Source: Stomorhina lunata (Eukaryota; Arthropoda; Insecta; Diptera; Rhiniidae). Taken from it: a stretch of 64,000 nucleotides of DNA. This document shows, in pieces, positions 40,512-53,300 of the stretch (position 1 is its first letter; each line of letters opens with the position of its first letter). The stretch is taken from contig OW121741.1 of the NCBI GenBank assembly GCA_933228675.1, positions 61,836,863 to 61,900,862 of the forward strand. Reading direction: 5' to 3'. The position numbers and the translations under genes are program-made. The notes under the pieces were generated by a model that had not been told where the DNA came from, did no database searches, and was given only the letters and a program-made list of their open reading frames with translations.

Positions 40512-43054
40512 TTATACCCTTCACCAATAGGTAAAAGGGTATTATAAGTTTGTGATTCCGTTTGTAATTTTTTTATTAGTGATCGTAGACCCCATAAAAA
40601 TTATACCGATCGACTCAGAATCGGGAGGAGAATCGATTAAGCGATGTCCGTCTGTCTGTTGCAATCAAGTTTCTGAAGCCCCTGGAGGATCGACCTACAT
40701 AAGTTATATATCAGTTTTTAGGAGCAATGAACGCTATTAAATTTCATTAAAATCGGTTTATAAACACCGAAAATATCGAAAAAGTACCAAAAATTTTTGA
40801 TTGAAACACACTTTTAAATAACAAGAGAAAAAGGATACTTCTGGTGTACATGGGATAATATATTATATATCAGATTGTAGGAAATAGTTCCCCAAAGCAC
40901 TCTGTGCTTTGGGGAACTATTATCAAAATCGGTCCATAAACACTGAGATATCGCCAAAACACTAAATTTGATGTATTGCAATTTGTCCAAAGTACGCATT
41001 AGAGAATGTTTGTTGAAAAAATGAAATGCAGAAATAGGAAAAACCATTCTCCTTTAGCACGGACATACATAAATTTTATATCAGATTTTAGGAAATTCTC
41101 CCAAGCACGTTATTAAATTTTCTCAAAAGCGGTCCATAAACAACTGAGATATCGCCAAAACACTACTTGTGATGTGCAGCAAATTCCCCAAAGTACGTGT
41201 CTATGAAATTTTGTATGTATTGTTTCAGCGATATCTCAGGTGTTTATGGACCGATTGTGATGAAATTTGACAGCGTACTTTGTGGGAGGATTTCCTAAAA
41301 TCTGATGTAAAAACTCTACAAATCTGATTATGAATACCATTCAAATTGTACCGATCGACTCAGAATCGGCAGGAGAATCGATTTCGCGACCTCCGTCCGT
41401 CCGTCTGTCTGTTTGTCTGTCTGTCCGTCCGTCTGTTTGTCTGTCCGTCTACCTGTCTGTCCTTTTTTCTGTTGTAGTCAATTTTTTGGAGCTCTGTTTT
41501 GTCGATATTTTAGATGTTTATTTTGATCAAATTTAATAGCGTTTTACGCATCGGATTACCTAAATTCTGATGCACTCGGTAATTTTTGGTAGATATAATT
41601 TAGTGTTTAAGCGATATTTAGGTGATCGAGAACGATGAAATTCAGGGTGGAACGATATCCTAAAATTTTGTGTAAAATGCATATGGGTATACCTTACAGG
41701 AGCTCCACAAATCTGATTTTAGCAGACAGACACACTGCATTTATCTTAATTTTGTGTCTGACTTTTGAACATTATGATAATATTTGAGAATGTATTATAT
41801 ATCAAATTATAGGTAATCTTCCTAGGAAGTACAAAAATGCAGCTAAGTACATGATATCCGTTAAAAACGTACATATGTATGTATGTATCTCACATATCAA
41901 CGAAAATTTAAATTTTTTAATTGTAATTGGGGAAATCCGTTCACGTTTGACAATTGCTCGCCTAAGGCAATCTCTTAGTAGCTAATAAATGACAAATTAT
42001 AATTATCTTTATGCTAAATATCATCATCGTATTTATTATAATATATACGATGATGACATTTAGTATAAAGACGTTGTACAATATCGTTATTCAGGGCGAT
42101 CTCTTGAAAAGTTCGGCTTTGAAAATGGGCGAGCTCGGTTCACATTTACTGTTATCTCCCATATAACCCCGACCGGGAATCACTTTAATGTTGATAAATT
42201 AAATCACATTATAATTGCACAAAGAACTAGAGCAAAACTTTCCACATATCCATCGGACAGATCGAAAGAACAATGCATCCCAAATATTATTGTTGAAGTA
42301 TTCATCTTAAATAGTTAACTAACTTCAGATTAATAAGTAAATCTTCAATAAATTTTCCGCCAAAGCTGATATCCATTCATTTAAAAGCTATATATTTCAC
42401 GTATGTATCTAAAACTAAGAGTGTATACCTCATAATTCTAAGGCTTGTATACATTGACAATCATTGTTAAAGCTTTGACCTAAATCAGTCCGCTAACTTC
42501 AGAGTTTTACATAACTAATCATTAACCTTTAATAGTTGGATAATTCGTATGAATTAAAGTACACAACCCTCACTGGGCACTGTGTTTTGGGTTGCATGCC
42601 AGAATACTTAATTAAATCGATGTGCTCTTGCAAATCTAAGGGCATCTACATTTTGAAGCATCTTTTCTGCATGGTTTATCTGGTCTATCGAACTTTATTA
42701 AATGTTCATAAAATATGTGAATATTTTATTTCGAAGCTACTAACTGGCTTAAATATACATTCTCTACTTGTAGTCTAGTAATCATTATCTTTCACAAAGG
42801 GACCACTTTAGAACCCAATTGAAGCTTCCCTAGACATCAGCCACCTGCCCAACCTAACCTTTGGGTGCATAACTATTCTAGATGATGACGCCACCGAAAA
42901 GCTTTTCTTTTTCCGACTCTTAATTTTAAAGACTCTTTGCATATAATATTAGTATAACCAAATTTTGCTAGGAATTACATTAAGTAGTGTTGCAAAACAC
43001 CATTGGTGAAGGGTATCCAAGATTCGGCAAAGCCGAATATACCACTCTTACTTG
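40512..43054 (-). mobile_element. Helitron-like (GTCY)n repeat, complete empty copy
   Basis: Minus-strand copy of 2543 bp: CAAGTAAGAG at 43054, stem-loop ATTCGG...CCGAAT, and the far end TATTGGTGAAGGGTATAA-like at 40512 (one base differs in the loop). It includes the GTCY microsatellite near 40640 and a second one near 41395-41465. The TA site occupied by mariner in 2851-6418 is empty here (about 42945-42955). No ORF worth noting. Confidence 0.75.
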
Positions 43055-44332
43055 TTTAGCTGCAATTTAAAAAAAAATGAAAGACTTTAATTCTTCTTGT
43101 GGATTATTTTTATTTGGTCTTTAATTTTTTTGTACATCAAGTCGAGAATATGATGTCATGGAAATGGCCGCTGTCACAGTTGATTGTCATTTGAGCCCTT
43201 TTTATGGCATTTTCCATCACTTTGCCCAAAACTTCCGGCGATAGGTCCTCACATTCTTGACGGATATTGTCTTTAAGAGCTGCAAGAGTCTGAGGCTTGT
43301 TGACATAAACCCGCGACTTCAAAAAGCCCCACAAAAAGAAGTCTGCAGCGGTTAAATCAGGCGATCTTGCTGGCCAGTGCAAATCCCCAAAACGGAAGAT
43401 TAGGCGCCCGGGAAATGCATCCTTCAGCATATCGGTTGTGGCACGTGCAGTGTGTGCCGTTGCACCGTCCTGTTGGAACCACATGTTTTCCAATCCCAAT
43501 TCATCAAGTTGCGACAAACGGAACTCGTTAATCATTGCTCTGTAGCGCTCACCATTCACAGTAACCGTTTGGCGCGCTACGTCTTCGAAGAAGAAAGGTC
43601 CGATGGCTCCTCCAGCGAAAACAGCACACCATACAGTGACTTTGAGCGGGTGTAGTGGCTCTTCGTGGGTTATACGCGGATTTTCACTTAAATTTTGCTT
43701 ATTTACGTACCCGCTAAGATGGAAATGGGCCTCATCACTCATGATTATTTTTGATGAAAAATCATCATTCTCTTGGTGGTGATTAAGGATGGCTTGAGCG
43801 TATGTTAGACGCTATTGGCGGTCAGCAGCTAACAGCTGATGCACCATCTGGACTTCGTACGGAAACATCTTCAAATCTTTTACCAAAATTCGCTGCAAAG
43901 ACCGTCGACTGATACCTATTTGCGTGGCACGTCGTCTGGTCGATGTCGACGGCGCTTCCATGACATTCTCGGCTACAGCAGCAATATTCTCTGCAGAACG
44001 GCGACTCCGGGGTCTGCCACGCCTGGCAACATCTCGTGTTGTGTCAGTCTCTTCGAGGCGAGCGGCTAAACGTCGCAGTATTTCACCAGTAGGCGTTGGA
44101 CGGCCAGGAAATCTGCGACGAAATTCACGTTGTGCCAAAGTCACCGACCGATTATTGTTCAAATAAATAGTCACCAATATTCCGCGTTCTGGAGCAGTGT
44201 AGAGTAACATTGTTTATTAACGTGTATTTTGCAAGTGTTTACTACACAAATGTCTAAACAGAATTGGCATTAGGGGCCAATCGCAAAATTTAAAGCATTT
44301 TCTGATAGGAGGATTACTTTTGCGCCACCTTG
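43055..44332 (-). mobile_element. Mariner-like element (DD41D) copy 2, 3' end lost
   Basis: 5' inverted-repeat end CAAGGTGGCGCAAAAG at 44332, preceded by TA. The 3' flank after the transposase stop (43136-43055) is AT-rich and runs directly into the CAAGTAAGAG start of the next repeat copy, with no matching 3' inverted repeat. The element sits at the same position and orientation in its host repeat as copy 1. Confidence 0.85.
43137..44210 (-). pseudogene. DD41D mariner transposase, one premature stop
   Basis: A single frame of about 357 codons from ATG 44210 with one TAG at 43812-43814; copy 1 has TCG there. N-terminal helix-turn-helix (NNRSVTLAQREFRRRF, TPTGEILRRLAARLEE) and a second DNA-binding helix region (RRRATQIGISRRSLQRIL) precede the core MSDEAHFHLSG, WFQQDGATAHTA and SPDLTAADFFLWG. 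There are 41 residues between the second and third Asp. It ends HFHDIIFST*. Apart from the stop it appears complete, so it is much better preserved than copy 1. Confidence 0.9.
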
Positions 44333-44334
44333 TA

Positions 44335-44604
44335 CTAGTATAACCAAATATTGCTAGGAATTACATTTAGTATGAACAAAAGAAAATTAATATAATAATA
44401 ATATACAGGGTGGCCCAAAAATCGCGAACGGATTTGAAAAATTAATAACATTTAAAGCATTTGTGTGGGGCTCAACTAAGTCAGTAATCAGAAACTATAT
44501 AATTATGTATCAATATATTCTTACGATTTTGTACTTTACTTTTGGAACACCATTGGTGAAGGGTATCCAAGATTCGGCAAAGCCGAATATACCACTCTTA
44601 CTTG
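44335..44604 (-). repeat. 5' part of a Helitron-like repeat copy upstream of mariner 2
   Basis: Starts CAAGTAAGAG at 44604 and runs through the stem-loop to ...GGTTATACTAGTA before mariner 2. Within it, about 44405-44460, is an extra segment (TACAGGGTGGCCCAAAAATC on the plus strand) that copy 2851-3064 lacks. The rest of this repeat copy beyond mariner 2 is missing. Confidence 0.75.
44405..44460. mobile_element. Mariner-type terminal fragment
   Basis: Begins TACAGGGTGGCCCAAAAATC and is inserted in the repeat flank. The TA-CAGGGTGGC start resembles a Tc1/mariner inverted repeat of another family. Only one end is present. Confidence 0.4.
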
Positions 44605-45254
44605 TTTTTTAATATTTTTAAAGAAAAAACATTTTTATGAAAAAGAACGCAATAAAAACTTTTGCAAAAGTGTATTTTTTTTTTATTTTTTACGTAAGTT
44701 TATGCCTTGATGAATTGATTGCTTGATCAAGTTCATTTTTTAATAAAACCCTCTACCAAATTTCCCTATTGCACTTACTTTACTTTAATGGCCTATATCA
44801 AAAACCTGTTAAGGTCAAAGGCCGAGCATATTTTAGAATTCCATGCGCTTCACACATGTGTATATATTCTCCAATTCGTAGGTCAAGCTTTGAAAAATTT
44901 TCTCTACTTGGCCTTTCCACCGAATTTTCTTTTTTAGTTTTTTTTTTTTAGTTTTAATACAATGTATTGTATTGTGTTCAGGTCCTAAACAAAAAAAAAT
45001 TAAATAACCGTTTTTTTGTTTCCCAGGCGATTAGAATTTTTTAATTGCCTGATTTGACATTTACTTTCGTCTATATTTTTCATTTACGAAACAAAATTTC
45101 AAAAGCTTTTTCTCATTTCACTCAAAAAAAAAAAAATTCAAAAACCAAAAGTTTAATTTTTTCGTAAGTTGACGTACAATTTGAAAAAAATGTAGTTTTA
45201 AAAACAGGCTGTAATTCTTCTTACAGTCAGAATATTAGGCCTTTACCAAGTTTA
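44605..45254. other. AT-rich spacer, nothing recognised
   Basis: No supported gene or repeat structure. Confidence 0.5.
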
Positions 45255-46110
45255 TTATTTATTTGTATATGAAAAAATTTCTATAGAAAATTTTCTATAT
45301 GAAAAAATTTCTTTAGGAAATTTTTTGTATAAAAAAATTTCTAGAGAAAATGTTTTCTATATGAAAACAATTTTATAGAAAAATTTGTATAGAAAATGTT
45401 TCTATATAAAAAAAAATTTGTAAAACATTTTTCTATATGAAACAATTTCTGTAGAAAATTTTTCTATATGAAAAAATTTCTGTGGAAAATTTTTCTATAT
45501 GAAAAAATTTATGTTGAAAATTTTTCTATATGAAAACATTTCTGTAGGAAACTTTTCTATATCAAAAAATTTTTATAGAAAATTTTTCGTTATCAAGAAA
45601 TTTCTATAGAAAATTTTCCTATATGAAAAAATTTCTTTAGGAATTTGTTCTATATAAAAAAATTTCTAGAGAAAATGTTCTATATGAAAACAATTTTATA
45701 GAAAATTTTCTATATGAAAAAAGTTATATAGAAAATTTTCTGTGGAAAATTTTTCTTTATGAAAAAATTTCTAGAGAAAATGTTTTCTATATGAAAACAA
45801 TTTTTATAGCAAATTTTTCTTTATGAAAAAATGACTATAGGAAATTTTTCTTTATGAAAAAATTTCTATAGAAAATTTTTCTCTATGAAAAAATTTCTAT
45901 AGAAAATCTTTCATAAAGAAAAAAATTCTTTAGAAAATTTTTCTTCATGGAAAAAATTTTTCATATGAAAAAATTTCTATAGAAAATTTTTCTTTATAAA
46001 AAAATTCTTTAAATAATTTATATCGAAAATTTTTCTATACAAAAAAATTTATAAAGAAAATTTTTGTTTAAGAAAAAATGTTTAGAAATTTTTTCTATAT
46101 GAAAGATCAC
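45255..46110. repeat. Satellite of about 31 bp with palindromic unit, roughly 27 copies
   Basis: Variants of ATGAAAAAATTTCTATAGAAAATTTTTCTAT follow each other with a period of about 31 bp (shown here in two halves: ATGAAAAAATTTCTATAG and AAAATTTTTCTAT). AAAAATTTCTATAGAAAATTTTT is nearly self-complementary. The array is imperfect throughout, so it is old compared with the 9-bp array. Confidence 0.85.
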
Positions 46111-46344
46111 TCCTAAGAAATGCCACTGTGCGCCGTGGAAGTAAAAGATATAAACGTGTGTTTTTAATCACTTGTCGTTAAATTAAATTGTGGATAAACT
46201 TTTTTCAATACATCTTCAGTCAACCCATGGATCCAAATAAGGAGGATGGTAAACAAGAAAAGCGTAAGAAATTGCGTTTTAGTCATTTCTGAACAACATT
46301 TACTTCTAAAACATAAAATAGTACATAGTACAATTACTATCTAA
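46111..46344. other. Spacer with a 21-codon ORF, nothing recognised
   Basis: An ATG at about 46228 opens a short frame (MDPNKEDGKQEKRKKLRFSH) that stops at once. It could be a decayed first exon, but there is no support. Confidence 0.3.
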
Positions 46345-46743
46345 AGGGCCCCACAGACATCGTTCTTTTTGCACAGTTTCAACCGTACGGTTAAAACTGT
46401 TCGGTTAAAACTGCTAGTGAGTGGGCAAAAACCGACGGCTTTTTGGAACGTGGAAAAGTTCAGCCTCGTCTTGGTATTAACCGTCGGTTTTTACACGTGT
46501 TTGTTTTAAACTGCTTGTGAGTGGGCCAAAAAGTAAAAAAGGACAGCATTTACCAGTGTAAAATACTAAAAATGTAAAAATTGCTAATTATCGTGTTTAC
46601 ATACATGTTTTTGTTTTATTTTGATTATTGCGATAAAGAAAAAACGATAGTGTGTATGCATGGTCGTTGTACGTGTAAAACCGTACAGTTTTACCCGTTC
46701 TATAAAAACTGTTTAAAAGAACGAAGTGTGTGCCCACCTTAAC
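46345..46743. mobile_element. Candidate MITE, about 400 bp
   Basis: The left end AAAGGGCCCCACAGACATCG and the right end, reversed, TAAGGTGGGCACACACTTCG are imperfect inverted repeats, both continuing TTCTTTT. Inside, the words AAACTGCTNGTGAGTGGGC and ACCGTACGGTT/ACCGTACAGTT recur. No protein. Confidence 0.55.
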
Positions 46744-47376
46744 GTATAGAGTTTACCGTTTTGAGTCTCATCGAACTCTTTCTGGACCTTAAAAATGTTC
46801 AACAATTTATGTAATTGCCAATGGTTTCTCAAGCTAGTAACTCTAGAATCCAAATAGGTAATAGTTAAACAAGGGGTTTCACATGAATTTCTGGTTTATC
46901 TTGTCACCGCCAGAAACACTCTTCACCACCTGGACCAATTAAGTTGAAATTGAACGGTGAAGTCTATAGCGTTATTCGAAACGTAGATCATCCAAGTATT
47001 TTAAAGTTAAATACTTCCATCAGCATTTTCATTGCCTCAGTTATTTAAAACACTAGCCATTTGCATAAGGAATAAATACAAAATATCCTTATAAAATATT
47101 GGTCGATCTCTTGAGTAGTGGAGAAACATTGAATGCTTTAATTAGTTGGCTTCACCTTTTTGAAGGTTGTCACATAATTTAGCACTAAAAACTAAATAAA
47201 GTTGTTACCGTTTACTTTTACACAATATTGTTTTATCCATATATATTTTTATCATGACGCATGATATAAATTTAATAGTGTGCACTTTTTTTGTCTTAAA
47301 AACAAAAAAAAAATTAAATGTTTTTTAAGACAATAAATTTATTACAAAATGTATGACACTGAAATTTTTCTATAAC
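46744..47376. other. Spacer, nothing recognised
   Basis: No supported feature. Confidence 0.5.
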
Positions 47377-47566
47377 AATACCAAAAATTAGATGAAAATT
47401 TTAAAATTTTGTTTGTAACACTTTTAAATAACAAGAGAAAAAAGATACTCCTGGTGTACATGTGATAATATATCAGTCCATAAACAACTGAGATATCGCC
47501 AAAAAACTAAATTTGATGTATTGCAAATTACACAAAGTACGCATTAGAGAATGTTTGTTGTTCAAT
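47377..47566 (-). repeat. (GTCY)n repeat fragment, inverted
   Basis: Matches the minus-oriented stretch at about 59265-59575 (ACCAAAAATTAGATGAAAAT, AACAAGAGAAAAAAGATACT, GAGAATGTTTGTTG). It is joined head to head with the plus-oriented copy starting at 47567. Confidence 0.65.
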
Positions 47567-49657
47567 ATCGTAAGAATTTATTGATAATTATATAGTTATG
47601 ATTACTGACTTACAAATGCTTGATATGTATATTAATTTTCTTTTGTTCATACCAAATGTAATTCCTAGCAATATTTGGTTACACTAGTATTGTATGCAGA
47701 GTCTTTTAAATTAAGAGTCGGAAAACGAAAAGCTTTTCGGTGGCGTCATCATCTAGACATGTCATGGACCCAAAGGTTAGGCTTAATAAAGTTCGATAGA
47801 TCGGATAAACCATGCAGAAAAGATGCTTCCAAATGTACGTATAATCCAACTAGTTAAAGTTCTTAACTAGTTATGTTAAACTCTGAAGTGAGCGGACTGA
47901 TATAGATCAAAGCTTTAATAATGATTGTTTTGTTAATGTATACAAGCCTTAGAATAATAGGATATACACTCTTAGTTTTAAATACATACGGGAAATATAT
48001 AGCTTTTAAATGGATGGATATTTATCGGAAAAGTTATTGAAGATTTACTTATTTGTCTGAAGTTAGTTAACTAATTAAGATGAATACTTCATCCATAATA
48101 TTTGGGATGTATTTTTCTTCCGATCTGTACGATGGATGTGTGGAAAGTTTTGCTCTAGTTCTTTGTGCAGTTATAATGTGATTTTCGGTCGGGGTTATAT
48201 GGGAGATTTCACTAAAATGGGCGAAACATTTTCAATCCCTCTAGAAAGTTTATTTTAGGCGCTATCGCACTGATCAACGATATTGTACAACGTCTTTATA
48301 CTAAATGTCATCATCGTATCTATTATAATTTGTCATTTATTTGCTACTAAGAGATTGCCTTAGGCGAAGTTATATGGGAGCAATTGTCAAACGTGAACAG
48401 ATTTCTCCCAATTGCAATAAAAAAATCTAAATTTTCGTTGATATGTGAGATACATATGTAGGTTTTGAATGCAAATCATGTACTTAGCTGCATTTTTTGT
48501 ACTTGCAAGAAAGATTACCTATAATTTGAAATATAATACATTCATAATGTTCAAAAGTCACACACAAAATTAAGATAAATGCAGTGTGTCTGTCTGCTAA
48601 AACCAGATTTGTGGAGCTCCTGGAAGGTATACCCACGTTCATTTTACATAAAGTTTTAGGATATCGTCCCACCCCGAATTTTATCATTGTCGATCAAAAC
48701 ACCTGAAATATCGCTTAAACACTAAATTATATCTACCCGAAATTACCGAATGCAGCAGAATTTAGGCAATCCCCTGCGAAGAATGCTATTAAATTTCATC
48801 TAAATTACATCTGAGATATCGACAAAACAGGAGCTCTAAAGACTTGACTTCAAAAGGCATACGGACAGACAGAGAGGCAGATGGACGGACAAACAGACAG
48901 ACGGACGGACGTCACGAAATCAATTCTCCTGCCGATTCTGAGTCGATCGGTACAATTTGAATGGTATTCACAATCAGATTTGTGGAGTTTATATATCAGG
49001 TTTTAGGAAATCCTCCCATAAACACCTGAGATATCGCTAAAACAATACTTACAAAATGTAAACAAAATTTCTTAGACATGTACTTTGGGCAATTTGCTGT
49101 ACATCAAAAGTAGTGTTTTGGCGATATATCAGTTGTTTATGGACCGCTTTTGAAAAAATTTAATAACGTGCTTGGCGGAGGAATTTCCTTAAATCTGATA
49201 TAAAATTTATGTATGTCCGTGCTAAAGGAGGATGGGTTTTCCTATTTCTGCATTTCATTTTTTCAACAAACTTTCTCTAAATAATGCGTACTTTGGGCAA
49301 TTTGCGATACATCATATTTAGTGTTTTGGCGATATCTCAGTTGTTTATGGACCGATCTTGATAAAATTTTACAGAGTGGTTTGGGGAAAAATTTCCTAAA
49401 ATCTGATATATAATATATTATCACTTGTACACTAGGAGAATATTTTTACTCTCGTTATTTAAAAGTGTTTTTCAATGAAAAATCTAATCGTCTAATTTTT
49501 GGAATTTTTTCGATATTTCAGGTGTTTATAAACCGATTTTGATGAAATTTATTAGCGTTCATTGCGGGAGAATTTGGAGTCTACGATCACTAATAAAAAA
49601 ATTACAAACGGAATCACAAACTTATAATACCCTTTCACCTATTGGTGAAGGGTATAA
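47567..49657 (+). repeat. Helitron-like (GTCY)n repeat, 5' truncated, empty mariner site
   Basis: Plus-oriented copy lacking the CAAG start. It contains the uninterrupted mariner target ACTAGTATTGTATGCAGAG (TA at 47688-47689), the AAAGCTTTTCGGTGGCGTCA block, and a GACR run near 48860-48910. The second GACR block just before the 3' end is deleted (GAGAATTTGG joined to AGTCTACGATCAC near 49577). It ends GGGTATAA at 49657. Confidence 0.75.
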
Positions 49658-50300
49658 AAAACAAGAAGTAATTTATGTTAGACTTATGGCAATTACATTT
49701 GGTAGTAATTCTTCAGTCGATCAATATATGCTTTAGATTGTTATAAAGTTAGATAAATACTTCAGAAATAATATTTGGAAAGTATTGTTTTTTCAATTTG
49801 GCAAGCCTTTTGTTCTTAGGGTATACTTAGACTCTTTAATTGATTGATATTGTATAGAGATTTTGAAAGGATATTTTCAAAATTATTTTTTTCAATTTTA
49901 TTAAGTTGTTTTTTGTGTTAATCACGGAAATCTTACCTATATTTTGATATGTTAAACTTACATAAATTGGACATTTAAAAGTTAAACGAAAAAGTTCTAT
50001 ATTGTTCAAAATTTTGTATCCTGATTTGACTTTATATCTGGCAACTAACAAATATCGCAACATTTTGAAATATATGCAATTATATATATGTAATTAATAT
50101 ATTAACCTATAGGTTCAGTTAGATTTTTATACATATGTATATGTATGGTTTTGCACGGATACCATTGTAATGAGTTGTATTTTGCATAATTCATAAAAAG
50201 ATTACCTTCAATTTAATATAAATATACTTATTATATATCGCAAATAATGAGCAATCACTATGTTCAAAAGTCATACCACTAATTTTAGACATATGTACAT

Positions 50301-53300
50301 TAGACTGTCTCACTTTTTCACTTTTTTTGAAATTCCTTGATGAACATCGATTTTCTTAATCTATTTAAAAAACCATGAATTTTGATATATAACACTTAAA
50401 TATTGGTGGCCGGGAACTGGTCTCTCAAATCGATTTTTTGTTTTTTTGGGAAAAATGCATTTTTTCAAAAAAATTCAAAAATCTTCTTTTAGTTATTTGC
50501 GCCTAATTCAAGCAATTTTTGACAGATTTTAATTTTAGTAAATTCATTTAAAAGCTGTTAAATTTCCTAAATTTTTTTAAAAGAAACATTTCCAGTTTCT
50601 TCTATGGTTTTTTATTTATAGCATCACAAACTCGGATTTTCTAATGCGAACTGAGAATTTTTTTTTAATTTTTGCTTACTTTTTCTTTTATAGAAATTTA
50701 CTGGTACAACATTTTTGTATTCTGTAAAAACAGTATGACAATTTTAAGCTGAAGATTTCGGTATAAATAACGCTGAAATTCTTTTAAGAAAAACTGCAGT
50801 TTTAGGAAAAGTTCCGATATGACTAAAATTATTTATTTCATTTTTTTTTTTAATTTCATAAATACATTAATATATAATAAGAAGAAGTTAATATTGGTTT
50901 CTCATTTTTTCAAATTTGCTAAAACAGTACTTTTGTTGTAGTTTGGATTCATTTTGTGGAAATGTTCGATCACTTGAATCAAATCATTTTGTTCACTGTT
51001 TTCCATCACTAGCGTGTTGTTGACTGTTTTCAAAAGGCCAATTGCGCGCTCAGCAGGGTCGTTGACTACTGTTAAGTTAATTGCAAATTGTTGAATTTTT
51101 TTGAAATCTTCATTTTCATGCCAAGAAGAAGATGGACTGTGAATAAAGTCATAATGAGTCCCAGTGATATCGAAAAAAAATTTTGTATTTTCTGACACTA
51201 GGTCGACGATCTTGAGGTTGGCTTCTTTGGAAAAACACTTATGACGAAACAAGTTTTGCTGGTTCCTTGGATTATTTAAAGCAGATGCCATTTCGTTCAA
51301 TGTTTTTGGTGAATGCCTCGGATCAAAAAAAGATAAACCAATTGCAATTTCGCTTAAATACCACAAGTGTCGTGACATTATTTCTAAAGCAGCCTCTGCT
51401 ACATAAAAATTTGTTTTGCTATATTCCTGGATTTGTTGTATCAAAAAAATATCGTTCAAAGCGGCATTTGTTGCTAACGTGCACTTAAACCAATGCTCAA
51501 CATATATTTTGACCAGAAAAATATTGAACTCAGTGAGACCACTTAACTCATCATCTAAATAAAGAAAAAAACTTTATTTAACTTTCGATGCTTGTAAAAA
51601 ATTTTAACGTACTCGTTAATTTAAATTGGTTTCGAAATGCAAAAATCTTGAGGCTGTAAATACCGCGGGACATAAATCTAGCACGGTGCAGTGCTCCAGG
51701 AAGTCTTATTTTGATTTGTTTATTTTGGAAAGTTGTTTCACCCAAAAATATTAGACTCAGCTCCAAAAGCTCTGTATAATCTTTTCTTGGTGACCTTTGA
51801 ATCGAAAGTTGTTTTTTTATCATGTTTTTGAGCTGTATTTGACTTTCTTTATCGATGCAAGAGGCTATTCTTGAATTGCTGATGCCCGGCTCAATTTTTG
51901 AAAGATCTAGCGAGTTCCATTGCGACTTGAAATTCAGGAAAAGACTTATGTCTGGTGATGTACTTTTTTCTTTCATTGCCGAGCAATATACGCCAGACAA
52001 CAGTACTTCCAGAACGTGATGTCTGCAAGCAAGGGTCAATATTTTTCCGCCGAACATATCACGTAATCTTTTGCACGTTCCTGACTTTTCACCTGTATTG
52101 ACACTTGTTGTATCAAAGCATATTCCTTTAATGAAAGGTTCAACTTTCCAATCATCAACGGTTTTTTTAATCGCCTGAAATTGCTCTTCGGCAGTGCCTT
52201 TCTTAATTTCAGCAACGCCCAATATTTTTGTGTTTGATCCATTTGTAAGAACCATTGCAAGCTTATCAATTTTACCATCAACGCCATGCCATTTTGGTAG
52301 GATTTTTCCATCCTAATGCAGAACAAAGAAGGCATCGGTTAAATTTGCGCAAAATGTGTTCTTCACATTATCCCGGATGTGACATCGCATGGATCTACGT
52401 TGTCTATGAATCGTTGCTGGTGAAACCACAACATCTTTTAGATCTATATCTAAATAATGAGCAGTCGACAAAATTATATTTGCCGCATTTCTGCTGCTCA
52501 ACCCTGCATGGTCTACGCTGGCAACAAGTTGCGGTGTTATTTTGAGTTTCGATTTTGGCTGAAACTTTGGAGGTTTATAGTCCAAATCTTCTTCGCTGAA
52601 CGAATCACTAGACAAGGACTCATCATCAATAAGTAACTGCTGTTTTTCAGTTTTTTTACAAACAGTCTCATCAGCTGGTAAAGCACTTTTGGTCTTGCAT
52701 ACGACAAAATCAGAATCTAACCGTTTTAAAAAATCCACTTTGCGTTTCGACTCCTTATCACTTTTTCGTTTTGCATTGGCTTTTACTCTTTTGTAAGATG
52801 TATGAAATTTTTTTAGGTTTCTTGAAACATAACTTTTATTTTGTAAATTTGAATCTTTGCGAATACTTCGCCATATGTCAAGAATTTCACCCGCAACAGT
52901 GAGAGATGCATTTTTCTTTAATTTTTATCTTTTACTATCAAATAAAGTAATCTACCAAGTACATCCCTTCCTGTGGGAATTTTACGTGTTGACATAAAAC
53001 TGTTCGGAACTAAGAGAAAAATTTTCGGAAATGAAATAACTAATTCACCGCATTCATTTAAGTATACAAACCCACTATCCAAGGCTGAAGTTCGTTATTT
53101 TTGATTGCAGACATCTCTTAAATCAAAATGCAAATTATAAGAAACAATTTTAAACAAGCAGTGTCGTAAATATTTTTCGCTGCACTGAAGCGACTAATTT
53201 TCCTTTTTAGTCTATTTTGACACATTTTCATTATGGCTCCTACGATTTTATTTTAATAAACAACAAAATGCATCAAAACTCAACCAAAAGTACAGTTTTA

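Noticed and set aside
46228..46293. Small ORF starting MDPNKEDGKQEKRKK
   Set aside because: Only 21 codons, with no recognisable domain, splice structure or conservation evidence.
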